Below are positions 46,188 to 56,703 of a stretch of 64,000 nucleotides of DNA, one piece after another. The first letter of the stretch is position 1. Every line of letters starts with the position of its first letter. The position numbers and the translations under genes are program-made. The stretch is from positions 124,001 to 188,000 of the forward strand of contig JADGDG010000003.1 of the NCBI GenBank assembly GCA_016744995.1, read 5' to 3'. This stretch comes from Gammaproteobacteria bacterium (GTDB lineage: Bacteria > Pseudomonadota > Gammaproteobacteria > GRL18). A model generated the notes under the pieces. That model searched no databases, was not told where the DNA came from, and saw only the letters and a program-made list of their open reading frames with translations.

Positions 46188-47019
46188 AAATGATTAACCT
46201 GTTTGCTTATTACTATTTGCTAAATATCAATGGTTCTCATCCCCTGACCCTTGAATTTTTCTAAATACTTATTCCTAAACAGTGAGTTTGTTTTTTTGGC
46301 AGACCGCACCAGCACACTCTATTTAGTAATAGTTATTCAGTAAAAAGAACCTATAAGTATGGGGGTAGATTTAAACGAGGCGATTTTAACAAAAAGAGGA
46401 TGTTTTTACTATATAACTTAATGAGGACAACTGCAGGCTGCAGATAGAACCTGCAGGCGCATACATTTCATGAAATCAGCCTGATTTAGTAAATAGCTGT
46501 AATGTCTGAAAAAGACGCAAGATTATGGTGAGTATAAAATATGAATCCCCAATAAAAAAAGCTCATTAAAAAATGAGCTTTTTAGCATTAAACCTAAAAG
46601 TAATTAATAATTATACTCAATTAATATTATTAATGATGCATCTATTTCGCAGACATCCTGCCATCGAACTGTGCTTTAATTTTTTAATAATAATGAATTA
46701 ATAGTATATTTTATTTAAATAAAGTTAACTAAATTTAAGTTTTGCTCCCCCGATTCCCCTCGGTATTTATTGTGCGTATATATAAACATATATAAAAAAC
46801 CAAAAATAGGAGGGTAAACCCTATATTTACTAGTATTAACTGAAAATAGACTTATACTTCAGCATATTAGATATTAGTAATATCATATAGACTATGCTTA
46901 TAATGATTAAAAAATCCCATGAAAAAGTTTAAAGAATAAGGTGAAACTGATTTTTATATGGAAAAAAATTAAATTCAGGCCCTACCTTCATTTTTTATTA
47001 AATTCATCCTGAATTATGA
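46188..47019. other. 832-bp AT-rich intergenic region
   Basis: No open frame with coding character was seen on either strand. It contains one strong hairpin terminator (46556-46583) that is not adjacent to any gene, and a small inverted CTGCAG-rich stretch at about 46428-46460. A small RNA ending at the hairpin is possible. Confidence 0.45.
46556..46583. terminator. Orphan terminator hairpin
   Basis: AAAAAGCTCATT pairs perfectly with AATGAGCTTTTT around AAAA. T-runs are present on both strands, longer on the minus strand (seven Ts). It is more than 360 bp from either neighbouring gene. Confidence 0.75.
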
Positions 47020-48069
47020 TCACTTCCGTTCAGCATTTTTGTCACTATCAGCGCTCTTAATACAAGCCAGCAACTGTTCTTCAACCAGATTCCAGTCATG
47101 GAAATCAGGCTCAATAATTTCAACTCGACTGTCTTTGCTCTCATCAAAGTCCTGCCGGGAAAACTGCTCATCAGAGCGATTTAACAAAAGCCAGCCGCTG
47201 TCAGTATGAAAAATACCTTTTACCCGAGTAAACGCTTCACCCTGGACAAATGTATCCAGCTTCAGTTCATCAAAAACAATTGAGGGATCAAAAATCCAGC
47301 CGCAACCAAAATACCCCTCACCATTATTTTCAAATTTTTGCCATTGAAAAATAGTCTCTGCCTGAGGTTCTTTTTCTGTTGATGCATGAGAATGATGAAC
47401 ATGGGCTTTTCTCGTATGTGCATCTGGAAAAGCGACACATCGCTGCGTATTACGTTCAGTATCCAGTAATTCAACCGGAAACTGCCCAAACTCAATTTCA
47501 GCAGTATGAGCTTTTACAGGCTCATAGGCTCCGATAAATTGATGAAAATGTTTAATATCATCAATAGATGCTTGATCAGCCTTACTGGCAAGTACAATAT
47601 CGGCAATATTCAGCTGATCAATAAACGTCTGATTATTAAGATATTTATCATCCTTTAGCTTATGTGCCTCAAGCAGACAAATAGTCGCCCTGATATCAAG
47701 AACTGTTTGATAAAATTCCCCGGTAAGGACATCCATAACCTTTTTCGGGTGTCCAACTCCCGTTGGTTCAATAAGAATACGTTCCGGGCTGGCCTTTTTA
47801 ATCAATAAATTGAGGGCTATTTGCAAAGGCAGACCGGCAGCACAACAGATACAACCACCGGGAACCTCCTTAATGAAAACACCATCCCCCAAATCTTCCT
47901 GTTCCAGCATAGCACCATCAATGCCAATATCACCAAACTCATTCACCAGGACAGCCCAGTTGGATTTTTTGGGTCGGGAGCGTAATAAATGCAGGATTGC
48001 CGTGGTTTTCCCACTACCCAGGAAACCAGTAATTAAATTTGTCGGAATTGCCTGAATTTTTTGTGTCAT
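47020..48069 (-). CDS. COG0523 (CobW/ZigA-type) metallochaperone GTPase
   Basis: 349 residues. The GTPase P-loop is TGFLGSGKTTAILHLL, the metal-binding CxCC motif is GGCICCAAGLPL, and the guanine motif is ASKADQ (ASKAD). A histidine-rich stretch (RKAHVHHSHAS) before the C-terminal CobW_C domain suggests zinc or a similar metal. No Zur box was recognised upstream, so metal specificity is open. Confidence 0.93.
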   Translation of the reverse strand: MTQKIQAIPTNLITGFLGSGKTTAILHLLRSRPKKSNWAVLVNEFGDIGIDGAMLEQEDLGDGVFIKEVPGGCICCAAGLPLQIALNLLIKKASPERILIEPTGVGHPKKVMDVLTGEFYQTVLDIRATICLLEAHKLKDDKYLNNQTFIDQLNIADIVLASKADQASIDDIKHFHQFIGAYEPVKAHTAEIEFGQFPVELLDTERNTQRCVAFPDAHTRKAHVHHSHASTEKEPQAETIFQWQKFENNGEGYFGCGWIFDPSIVFDELKLDTFVQGEAFTRVKGIFHTDSGWLLLNRSDEQFSRQDFDESKDSRVEIIEPDFHDWNLVEEQLLACIKSADSDKNAERK

Positions 48070-48145
48070 TTAGATTAAGTCCATTGTTTGAATATTTTAA
48101 GGCCTATGATATACCCGTGATACCTGGAAATGCCTCGCTGCATTT

Positions 48146-49678
48146 TTAAATATCATGGATATAGACGTAGTCTTTCAATTTATATTGAAAATTTTTCAGC
48201 AATTTATTGCTTTGCCCAACTGCAATAATAGTATGGGAACCACATAGATATCGGTTAGCAATATCAAAAAGTTGCTCAACGGTAGTATTATTTATCTCAG
48301 CCTCCAGAGCCATTAGATAATTATCCGCTAAAATATTTTCATACTGGTTAATCTTTTGAGCAAGCCTTTGTTGACTGGTTTGCTGTTTCAACACAATTTC
48401 ACCACTAAGCTGCTGCTTAATTTGCCGCAGCTCATATGGGTCTATTTTATTATCACAGAGGGCATTAATATGACGATTAATGCCCTGTATCATTGGGATG
48501 AGATTATTGTGGGCCACAGATGTTTTTATAAAAAAAGGACTTGAGTATCGACCTGCTAATTGTTGGGCTGAGATATAATAAGCCAGCCCCTGCTGTTCAC
48601 GCAAATCAGCAAAGAGTCTGGAACCGGGACCACCGCCAAGAAGCGTAGCAATGATTTTCAGACCGGCCCAGTCAGTAGACTGTACAGGTACCGTTACCAC
48701 ACCATATAATAAATCAACCTGCCTGGCCCCCTTTCGCTCAACAAAATAAAGCTGTGATTTCTTATTGCCCAACCATTTGCTTTCCGGCTTGCGAGTTTTC
48801 AACAATGGTTTAACTTGCTTGTGTTTCAGATTTTGTTTCACAAAGTGTCGTTCAATCAGGGCTCTGAGAGCCTCCGGGTCAAAATCACCGGAGATGATTA
48901 AGCGGCTTTTTTCTGGCCGATACCAGTTGTAATAAAATTCTAATAACTCAGCTGCTTTAACTGACTTTACCTCTTTACTATCAGGTTGTGCTCTATAATA
49001 AAGATGTTCAGGGGGATAGTGTTGCTGATAAAACAACAGCCTTGCCAAATAGGAGCCTGAAGATTGTGTCAGTTTATTTTCCAGCAATTGTTGTTCAATG
49101 ACTGCTTTAAGTGCCTCAGGCCCAGGATCAATATCAGTCAATTGCTCAGCCAACAGACTCAGACTATGCTCTAAATCCTGCGATAATATTTCAGCAGAAA
49201 TAATCGAAAATTGAGCCGTTTGTCGATATTGAAGTGGTTTTCCTAGCAGGCTTACTTGTTGTTGAAATTCTTTTTTAGAATACTTTCGCGTGCCCTGCTT
49301 CAATAATTTCAAAACCAATGGTGAGACATTTTCATCCCTGCTATTGAATTGATATTTTCCAGTATCAACAACAAGGGCTATACTGATTTTTGGAAGAGCA
49401 GGATCAGGCAGATAATCAACAGTTAAACCGTTAGCCAGCACCAATTGATAAAACGGCTCTGGTGTTGTTAAAGCAATAGAAGCCTCATTTTGAGTGATAG
49501 ATTCAGGTAAAAACTTCAACGGCTGTATAGCTTTAACAAGCTCTGGTTCTACAAGCGCAGATTCCGCATTATCGGGAGCAGTTCCCGGATCATTCCTGGA
49601 ATAGTGACTGCAGCTACCCAGAAAAAGACAAACAAATACAATTGCAGCAGAATGATGCTGAGCTTTATAAAAATTCAT
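48146..49678 (-). CDS. M16 peptidase-like lipoprotein (non-catalytic subunit)
   Basis: 510 residues. A signal peptide ends in LFLGSCSHY, so a lipoprotein is likely. Two M16 domains follow, but the zinc motif HxxEH is missing where expected (TGKYQFNSRDENVSPLVLKL). It overlaps the active partner gene by 4 bp. M16B peptidases typically work as a catalytic/non-catalytic pair, which this matches. Confidence 0.9.
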   Translation of the reverse strand: MNFYKAQHHSAAIVFVCLFLGSCSHYSRNDPGTAPDNAESALVEPELVKAIQPLKFLPESITQNEASIALTTPEPFYQLVLANGLTVDYLPDPALPKISIALVVDTGKYQFNSRDENVSPLVLKLLKQGTRKYSKKEFQQQVSLLGKPLQYRQTAQFSIISAEILSQDLEHSLSLLAEQLTDIDPGPEALKAVIEQQLLENKLTQSSGSYLARLLFYQQHYPPEHLYYRAQPDSKEVKSVKAAELLEFYYNWYRPEKSRLIISGDFDPEALRALIERHFVKQNLKHKQVKPLLKTRKPESKWLGNKKSQLYFVERKGARQVDLLYGVVTVPVQSTDWAGLKIIATLLGGGPGSRLFADLREQQGLAYYISAQQLAGRYSSPFFIKTSVAHNNLIPMIQGINRHINALCDNKIDPYELRQIKQQLSGEIVLKQQTSQQRLAQKINQYENILADNYLMALEAEINNTTVEQLFDIANRYLCGSHTIIAVGQSNKLLKNFQYKLKDYVYIHDI

Positions 49679-51147
49679 ATAAATTGCTGCTCTATCGCCT
49701 GACTAAAACTTCGGGGTAATATTTCCATTAACCACTTAACAAAACGTACACCAGGACCCGGAACAATTTCCAGTGCCAACCAGTCATCATCAAAATAAGC
49801 CTGAGCAACGGCTTTTATTTGCTCATTGTCCACTGATTGATAGGCATTAAGAGCGGCTATTGCCTGCACTGGATCATCAAAAAATAACACACCGTCACCA
49901 ATAAGTTCAGCAAGTTCTCGATTATTTGACATTTTGTCCAGTATTAATAGCTGGCGATGTTTTTTCGCACTACACAATTCTGCTTGAGTCACACCCATTT
50001 CCTGAACCTTCTGAAGCTCATTTCTTACCAGTTCCTTAATTTGGGAAAAGTCAGCATAACTATGAGGAACCATCCCCATGGCTGTGATCCCAGCCTGCTC
50101 AAAGGTCAATGGAAAACCAATGGTTTCAAACACCAGAGCCTGCTCTTCTTTTAATTGATATTTTAATCTGGACGCCTCATGATTAAACAGAATATCAGCT
50201 AATAATTCAACCGCATAAAAATCTGAATTTCTTTTCCCCGGAGTGTGCCAGCCCAGTGCATATAAAGGAAAAGGTGCCAGCGGATCAAAGTGAGTTTCTG
50301 ACTTACCTTTTAAAACAGGAGGCTCTCTATGTCCACCCTGTGAAATGGTCTCCATAGAGCTATTATTTACAGACGAAAAATAATGCTCAATCTTATCTGC
50401 TGCCTCTGCAGAATTCACATCACCAACCAGAACAAGAATCGCATTTTCCGGTCGATAATAATGATTAAAAAAAGCCTGTACCTGAGGGGCAGTGGCATTT
50501 TTTATTTCGCTTTCAGTGCCAATGATCAGATGATCATAATCTGTACCCTGCCATGCAGAGATCATAAACTCACTGGCTATCTTAAAATAGGGCACATTAT
50601 CAATGCGCAGCAATTTTTCCTCAAGTACGGCCTGCTTTTGATTTTCCAGATTTAACTCGTTAATGCTTAAATGTTGCAGACGCTCAGCCTCTAACCACAA
50701 AGTTCGATCCAGAAAAGTAATGGGTGCTTCTGTCCAGTAAACGGTCTTATCATAGTCTGTTGAGGCATTCACCTGACCTCCCACTTGTCTGATCGCAGCA
50801 AAGTGCCCACCATCCAATACATTTTTTGAACCTTTGAACATCATATGTTCGAACAGATGGGCATAACCACTTTCACCCTTATTTTCATCTGCCGCACCCA
50901 CATCAAATATAAGCCTCAATGAAAAAATGGGCTGATCATGAGTTTCCAGAATATAAATCCTAAGACCATTTTTCAGCTTTCGATAAATCAAGCTGGATAG
51001 TTTTAAATTATTGACTTGTTCAGGTGTTAATATGTGGCACTTCAAATCATGTTCACTGGTTTGAGATGCTATGGCATGCATAGAAAAAAAATAGAAAAAC
51101 AGTACCCCGAGCATTAGAGAAAAAACAATCCTATGAGTTACTTTCAT
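49675..51147 (-). CDS. M16 zinc metallopeptidase (catalytic subunit)
   Basis: 490 residues. A signal peptide (VFSLMLGVLFFYFFSMHAIA) directs export. The inverted zinc motif is HLFEHMMFKGS (HxxEH), with the downstream Glu in QKQAVLEEKL. The protein is related to pitrilysin/PqqL-type periplasmic peptidases. Forms a two-gene unit with the non-catalytic partner. Substrate unknown. Confidence 0.93.
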   Translation of the reverse strand: MKVTHRIVFSLMLGVLFFYFFSMHAIASQTSEHDLKCHILTPEQVNNLKLSSLIYRKLKNGLRIYILETHDQPIFSLRLIFDVGAADENKGESGYAHLFEHMMFKGSKNVLDGGHFAAIRQVGGQVNASTDYDKTVYWTEAPITFLDRTLWLEAERLQHLSINELNLENQKQAVLEEKLLRIDNVPYFKIASEFMISAWQGTDYDHLIIGTESEIKNATAPQVQAFFNHYYRPENAILVLVGDVNSAEAADKIEHYFSSVNNSSMETISQGGHREPPVLKGKSETHFDPLAPFPLYALGWHTPGKRNSDFYAVELLADILFNHEASRLKYQLKEEQALVFETIGFPLTFEQAGITAMGMVPHSYADFSQIKELVRNELQKVQEMGVTQAELCSAKKHRQLLILDKMSNNRELAELIGDGVLFFDDPVQAIAALNAYQSVDNEQIKAVAQAYFDDDWLALEIVPGPGVRFVKWLMEILPRSFSQAIEQQFI

Positions 51148-51310
51148 CCATAAACTCCAGTTTTGATAACTTATATTTAATTCACAAATTCAAACAGTTA
51201 GGAGATATACTTGATTTATTGTGATAATAGTATATTTTTAGGTATAATGACGACATAAAGTACTTAAATATTATTAATGACAGCATCATTCAGGGTTAAC
51301 TGTTTATTCT

Positions 51311-53344
51311 ATGTTAAAAGAATTATTAAAAAAACCATTTAAAACATCCATATTTATTATTATTTGTTTTTTAATGGTACCAGTAACAGGATTGGCTCTT
51401 GGACTTGGTAATATCACCGTATACTCAAAATTAAATGAACCCTTGAAAGTCCATATAGAATTAATCAATCGCGGCTCTGTTCATATTGATGATATTGTGA
51501 TCAAAAATGCTAGCCGTAATACTTATAAACGTGCAAACTTGCCAAGACCCATAGCCTTAAATAAGATCCGTTTTGCAGTTAAACAAATTAGCAGCAGTTC
51601 AGCTATTGTTGAATTAACAACCAAAAAACCAGTCCGAGAACCCTTTATCACCTTCATTGCTGATCTTAAATGGCGTAAGGGTGGCCATCTTAATCGAGAA
51701 TATACATTTTTACTGGATCCCCCTGAATTTGTACAAAAACAAATGCACCACCGTTCAGCCTCTCAAAAAAATAAGACCCGGACAAAATCTGTTGTAAAAC
51801 CTGACTCACGTAACAAAAAGCCACGCAAAACGCCTCGTGCCGCAACACATAGAAAAATTGACTATAGCAGCGTTGTTGCCAATCACATTGATGGCGACAC
51901 CTATAAAACCAAACGAGCTGACACGCTATGGGAAATTGCAAAAAAAGTTAAACCCGGTAATAAAGTAAGCACCTATCAAACCATGCAGGCTTTATTTGCA
52001 TTAAACCCTGATGCTTTTATCAATAATAATATTAACTTATTAAAGCAGGGCCAGACACTTAATATTCCAACACAAAATGAAATATTACAAATTAATGGTA
52101 AGGCACCACTCTCACAATTAGCCACTACCAATAAATCTGCTGAAAAATCAGCCTTGACTAAGCAAAAAGTCAGCCCCAAAACACAGCCTGATGGCAATAA
52201 CAAACAAAGAGCCAGTACACAAAAAACACCTGAGAATAAAGCACAACTAAAAATCATTCCCACCAATGAAGTTCTTTTAAATTCCCCGGTAACCAGTAAG
52301 GATGACCTTCTCTTAATTAACCAGGCTCTGAAAAGCTCCATTTCAACTATAAAATCACTGCAAAATGAAAATGATGAACTGAGTAAAAAAATCAGCCTTC
52401 TGACTAAAAAATTAGTTACGCTGGATAGCCATAATCAAAACTTAAACGAAAAAATCACAGAAATATCAGTTCAACTTGAAGATAAAAAACAGCTTCCTGC
52501 TCAACAATCAGAACAAAGTGATGCTTCGAGTACAAATACCAAAAATAATAATAGTTCGGCTGAAAAGACGACTTCAGCAGCAGTAATAAGTAATACCCTG
52601 GAAGTGGATTCAACTATCGCACCAACTGGCAAATCCAGATCATTTATTCGTGAGCTGATAACCAGCCCCGTCATTGCTTTTGCATTAGCAATTTTTATCA
52701 TTATTATTCTTGTTGCTACTTTATTTGCCCTGCGTGGTCAAAATGAAAAAAGAAAGCAAAAAAAGCAAAATCCTTTTGTCCCCTACCCAAAAGATCATGA
52801 TAAAACACAACGATTATTTTCAGAATCTGGAGTAAGCTCTAAAGATCCAACTAAAGAATTTGCTCCCACTACCCTGCAAGGCACAGATATCGGGGATGAA
52901 AAAGATGAAGAAGACATGGATTTCTTTGAATATTTTGAGAAGAAAATAAATGCACCGGATGATATTCCTAATAAAGAAAACAACGAAGATACAAGTGAAC
53001 TTTCATTTAATCTGGAAATTGATGAAGCTGAGATTGAAGCCTATGAGGAAAGCATTGCTAAACCCCAGAACATCAATAATGCACTCAGTGAAATTGACAC
53101 CTATATAGCTTATGGTAATTACGTAGAAGCAGAGAAATCCTTACTCAAGGAACTTAAAAACTCACCTTCAAGCAACAGTCTGCATATGAAATTATTTGAA
53201 TGTTATACTTATTCAAACAAGCGCTTTGAATTTATTAGTCATGCTGAAAAAAATATTGACTTATTAAATTCAGACAGGATACTGCATCATCGAATTGAAA
53301 GCATTTATCAACAAACCTGGAATGAACCCCTGAAACTTAATTAA
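51311..53344 (+). CDS. fimV: FimV-like LysM membrane protein
   Basis: 677 residues. The FimV N-terminal domain (LGLGNITVYSKLNEPLKVHI) follows a signal peptide. A LysM-type segment is at about 190-255 (YKTKRADTLWEIAKKVKPG), then a coiled coil, one membrane helix (about 455-475), an acidic cytoplasmic region and a C-terminal TPR-like FimV motif. FimV links the cell wall to pole-localised machinery, including type IV pili and in some species type II secretion. It is somewhat shorter than Pseudomonas FimV. Confidence 0.9.
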   Translation: MLKELLKKPFKTSIFIIICFLMVPVTGLALGLGNITVYSKLNEPLKVHIELINRGSVHIDDIVIKNASRNTYKRANLPRPIALNKIRFAVKQISSSSAIVELTTKKPVREPFITFIADLKWRKGGHLNREYTFLLDPPEFVQKQMHHRSASQKNKTRTKSVVKPDSRNKKPRKTPRAATHRKIDYSSVVANHIDGDTYKTKRADTLWEIAKKVKPGNKVSTYQTMQALFALNPDAFINNNINLLKQGQTLNIPTQNEILQINGKAPLSQLATTNKSAEKSALTKQKVSPKTQPDGNNKQRASTQKTPENKAQLKIIPTNEVLLNSPVTSKDDLLLINQALKSSISTIKSLQNENDELSKKISLLTKKLVTLDSHNQNLNEKITEISVQLEDKKQLPAQQSEQSDASSTNTKNNNSSAEKTTSAAVISNTLEVDSTIAPTGKSRSFIRELITSPVIAFALAIFIIIILVATLFALRGQNEKRKQKKQNPFVPYPKDHDKTQRLFSESGVSSKDPTKEFAPTTLQGTDIGDEKDEEDMDFFEYFEKKINAPDDIPNKENNEDTSELSFNLEIDEAEIEAYEESIAKPQNINNALSEIDTYIAYGNYVEAEKSLLKELKNSPSSNSLHMKLFECYTYSNKRFEFISHAEKNIDLLNSDRILHHRIESIYQQTWNEPLKLN

Positions 53345-53351
53345 TAACCAT

Positions 53352-54782
53352 TCATTTACTTAGTTTTCTATACAATGTCCTTTCACTGATACCCAGTTTA
53401 CGGGACAATTCAGCTTTATCACCTTTAAAATGTCGCTGTAGCCGTGACAGATACTCATACTCATATTCCTCAAGACTGAGTATCGTTTCCATAACTTGTT
53501 CAGATTTGGCTTCATGGGGCTCGAACTCCTGTTTGGATTGATCCATTAATTTGCCCTCCGTACTGCCTTTTTGTTGCGAATAAAATAAATCAGCAGGCAG
53601 ATGTTCCATTTCTATAACATCTGAATCTGACATCACTCGACCAAATTCCAGAATATTTCTCAGCTGACGAATATTTCCCGGAAATGAATACTGCTTGAAA
53701 AAACCCATAACCTCTTTAGAAACCTGCATCTTTTTGTTACCGGTAATACGCTCAAGGATTGTACCAACCAATAAAGGAATATCCTCCTGTCGCTCTTTCA
53801 AGGCTGGAAGTCGAATTGGAAAAGTACTGATGCGATAATAAAGATCTTCTCTAAATTCACCCAGTTCTACCATCTTTTGTAAATTTTTATGCGTCGCACA
53901 AATCAGTCGGAAATCAGCATTCAATTGTTCGACTCCACCCACTCGACGAAATGTTCGGGTCTCTATGAGACGCAATAGTTTAACCTGTAAACTCATCGGA
54001 ACATCACCAATTTCATCCAGAAACAGGGTTCCATTTTCGGCTTCTTCAACCAGACCTTTTTTGCTATTGACTGCTCCGGTAAAAGCACCCTTTTCATGCC
54101 CAAAAAGTTCACTTTCAAACAAAGATTCGGACAAACCTGAGCATTCAACCGTGACACAGGCCATTGAACTTCGTAAACTCACCTGATGAATAGCCAGCGC
54201 AACTAATTCTTTACCACTGCCTGACTCTCCCTGAAGCAGTACTGAAATATCATATTCAGCAACACGATTAATTAAACCTAACAATTTATTAAAAGCCGGA
54301 GAATTACCAACCATACCGTTTCGTACTGATTTTGGGCTGGCATGTTTAACAGTTTTCATGACTTCCAGGAAGTATATTTCACCAGAGTTATCCCTGATGG
54401 GATAAAGTGAAACATCAACATGTTCTTCACCATAACGAGTATGATGAACATGCAGAACCCTTTGATTAGTCTGTGTAGACTTAGCTAACTGCAAAGGGCA
54501 AGACTCACCCTCTTGATCACAGCTATGTGTATATCGGTGTGAGATTGCATAGCAATATTGTTCTTTTGATAAATTTAAAGTGCTGATATCACTCTGGCAA
54601 AACTGATTATCAGCAGTAAGATATTCAGATGAATTGCACTCACTGCAATGAGCTTCAATTTGATATAGTTGATAATAAGCAGAATTGGCACAAATAATTT
54701 CATATTGATCAGAGACTAATACCGCTGGCTCTTCATAAGAATCAACAACATCCTGTAAATTCAGAACGGGGACTTTTTTCAT
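53352..54782 (-). CDS. Sigma-54-dependent activator, FisR-like sulfur-responsive type
   Basis: About 476 residues from the ATG at 54782 (MKKVPVLNL); the in-frame TTG at 54806 is less likely. An N-terminal PAS-like sensor is rich in cysteines (C31, C46, C49, C62, C77, C88 and C95, including AHCSECNSS and [11 protein letters not shown]). The AAA+ domain has Walker [21 protein letters not shown] for sigma-54 contact, and [11 protein letters not shown] Fis-type helix-turn-helix ends the protein ([18 protein letters not shown]). FisR regulators with reactive sensor cysteines activate sqr genes in response to sulfane sulfur. This gene is divergent from sqr, which supports that role. Confidence 0.9.
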   Translation of the reverse strand: MKKVPVLNLQDVVDSYEEPAVLVSDQYEIICANSAYYQLYQIEAHCSECNSSEYLTADNQFCQSDISTLNLSKEQYCYAISHRYTHSCDQEGESCPLQLAKSTQTNQRVLHVHHTRYGEEHVDVSLYPIRDNSGEIYFLEVMKTVKHASPKSVRNGMVGNSPAFNKLLGLINRVAEYDISVLLQGESGSGKELVALAIHQVSLRSSMACVTVECSGLSESLFESELFGHEKGAFTGAVNSKKGLVEEAENGTLFLDEIGDVPMSLQVKLLRLIETRTFRRVGGVEQLNADFRLICATHKNLQKMVELGEFREDLYYRISTFPIRLPALKERQEDIPLLVGTILERITGNKKMQVSKEVMGFFKQYSFPGNIRQLRNILEFGRVMSDSDVIEMEHLPADLFYSQQKGSTEGKLMDQSKQEFEPHEAKSEQVMETILSLEEYEYEYLSRLQRHFKGDKAELSRKLGISERTLYRKLSK

Positions 54783-55326
54783 AATAAACTGCGAGCCTTT
54801 AAACAAATAAATATCTGATCACAAAAATAAAAAGTAATACACAAATATAATAGATCCAGCCTAAATTGTGTAGCCGGGAAAAAATATCTTTACTTTTATT
54901 TTAAAGAAGTTATCATACACAAAAAGCAATAACTCAGACAAATCAATTTGCTTTCTAATGGTTCTCGATTAAAAACTTTCTTTGATTAAGCTTGCAGTAA
55001 AAAAATAATAATAAAACAAGCATTTACTTGAGCTATAAAATGATCAACAAAGTTATAAAGAACCAGAAACATTTATAAATAATTACATTATAATTTACTT
55101 ATTTTGCTCTCATTATTCTATAGATAAAGAATCTTATAGATAAAGAGCTCAATATTTGTAATATATAATTAATTCATACATTCCTTTCAAATTTTTTTTA
55201 TTTTCTTTCTTTTTGAAATTATTATGCTATTTTAAATGTCTAATACTCTAAATAAAAATATCATTTACTAGCAATACATTGTTTCAAAAACTACAAACTA
55301 ATTTAATTATCAGGAGATAATATTCT
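54783..55326. promoter_or_regulatory. Divergent promoter region between the FisR-like gene and sqr
   Basis: 544 bp, very AT-rich, no gene seen. sqr has a clear ribosome-binding site (CAGGAGATAATATTCT before ATG 55327). I looked for a -24/-12 sigma-54 promoter (TGGCAC-N5-TTGCA) and found no convincing match. Binding sites for the regulator are not identified. Confidence 0.45.
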
Positions 55327-56595
55327 ATGGCTCACGTCGTTATTATTGGTGCTGGAACTGGGGGAATGCCTTGTGCATATGAAATGCGTGATGCGTTAGG
55401 TAAAGAACATCTTGTCACCATGGTCAGCGAAAACGAAACTTTTGATTTTACCCCATCGAACCCCTGGGTTGCTGTCGGTTGGCGTCAGAGAAAAGACATC
55501 AGTTTTGATAGCAGACCTTATCTTGAAAAGCGCGGCATTAACTTTGTTGCCCATCGTGTTGACAAAATTGACCCTGTTAACAATGAACTTACTTTAAATA
55601 ATGATGAGAAGCTATCATATGATTATCTTGTTGTTGCCACTGGCCCAAGATTAGCCTTTGAAGAAGTTGAAGGTTCAGGTCCTTCTGCAAACAGTCAATC
55701 GATCTGTTCTTTACCTCATGCCGAAACTGCATTTGATGACTTTGAAAAATTAGCAGCCGATCCAGGTCCAGCTATTGTCGGTGCAATGCCATTTGCCAGT
55801 TGCTTTGGTCCAGCTTATGAGTATGCATTTATCTTGAACAGAGAGCTTCAGAAACGTAAACTTCGAGATAAGGTTCCAATGACTTACGTCACATCTGAGC
55901 CTTATATCGGCCATCTGGGTCTGGGCGGTGTCGGTGATTCTCAGGGTATGCTTGAGTCAGAACTGCGCCAACATTCAATTAAATGGATTTGTAATGCCAA
56001 GACAACCAAAATTGAAGCCGGTGTCATGTTTGTTGATGAATTAAACGATGATGGCAGTATCAAGCAACAACATGAACTTCCTTTTAAACATGGAATGATG
56101 TTACCTGCATTTAAGGGTGTTGATGCCGTTGCTAATGTTGAAGGGTTATGTAACCCACGCGGTTTTGTAATTGTTGATAAACATCAGCGCAGCCCTAAAT
56201 TCCCAAATATATTCTCTGCTGGTGTGTGTATTGCAATCCCACCCGTTGAGGCAACTCCAGTCCCGACCGGTGCACCAAAAACTGGTTATATGATTGAATC
56301 CATGGTTAGCGCAATTGTGTATAATATCTCTGATGAGCTGGCTGATGTTCAGCCTACTCATGAAGCCACATGGAATGCAATCTGCCTTGCCGATATGGGT
56401 AATACCGGTGCTGCTTTTGTTGCAATTCCACAAATTCCACCCAGAAACCTGGCATGGTTCAAAAAAGGTAAATGGGTTCACCTGGCGAAGATTGGCTTTG
56501 AGAAATACTTTATTCGTAAAATGAAGTCTGGTTCCAGTGAACCAATTTATGAAAAATATTTATTGAAAGCGCTTGGGATCAATCGCCTGAAGTAA
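55327..56595 (+). CDS. sqr: Sulfide:quinone oxidoreductase
   Basis: 422 residues. FAD-binding N-terminus VVIIGAGTGGMPCAYEM and second nucleotide-binding motif YDYLVVATGPRLAFEEVEG. Cysteines placed as in the SQR family include C127 (SQSICSLPHAE) and C159 (FASCFGPAYEYAF); there is also C16 and a later AGVCIAIPP. The C-terminus is amphipathic and basic, fitting a peripheral membrane enzyme. It oxidises sulfide to sulfane sulfur and reduces quinone. It has no signal peptide, unlike flavocytochrome c sulfide dehydrogenase. Probably controlled by the divergent activator gene. Confidence 0.92.
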   Translation: MAHVVIIGAGTGGMPCAYEMRDALGKEHLVTMVSENETFDFTPSNPWVAVGWRQRKDISFDSRPYLEKRGINFVAHRVDKIDPVNNELTLNNDEKLSYDYLVVATGPRLAFEEVEGSGPSANSQSICSLPHAETAFDDFEKLAADPGPAIVGAMPFASCFGPAYEYAFILNRELQKRKLRDKVPMTYVTSEPYIGHLGLGGVGDSQGMLESELRQHSIKWICNAKTTKIEAGVMFVDELNDDGSIKQQHELPFKHGMMLPAFKGVDAVANVEGLCNPRGFVIVDKHQRSPKFPNIFSAGVCIAIPPVEATPVPTGAPKTGYMIESMVSAIVYNISDELADVQPTHEATWNAICLADMGNTGAAFVAIPQIPPRNLAWFKKGKWVHLAKIGFEKYFIRKMKSGSSEPIYEKYLLKALGINRLK

Positions 56596-56613
56596 AATTA
56601 CTAAATTCTGAGT

Positions 56614-56668
56614 GCTAAGGCTTAGGAAAATCATCTTTAAAATTTCTTTTGATTTTACCTAAGCCTCA
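56614..56668 (+). terminator. Hairpin after sqr
   Basis: GCTAAGGCTTAGGAAAATC pairs with most of GATTTTACCTAAGCCTCAGC across an 18-nt loop, 19 nt after the sqr stop. It lies between the convergent sqr and spoT genes. No U-tract, so it may be a bidirectional mRNA end rather than a strict intrinsic terminator. Confidence 0.6.
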
Positions 56669-56703
56669 GCAACTGGAACCTAACATTATTTGTAACTATT
56701 CTA

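Noticed and set aside
54783..55326. Sigma-54 promoter for sqr
   Set aside because: No match to GG-N10-GC spacing with the usual surrounding bases was found in the expected region.
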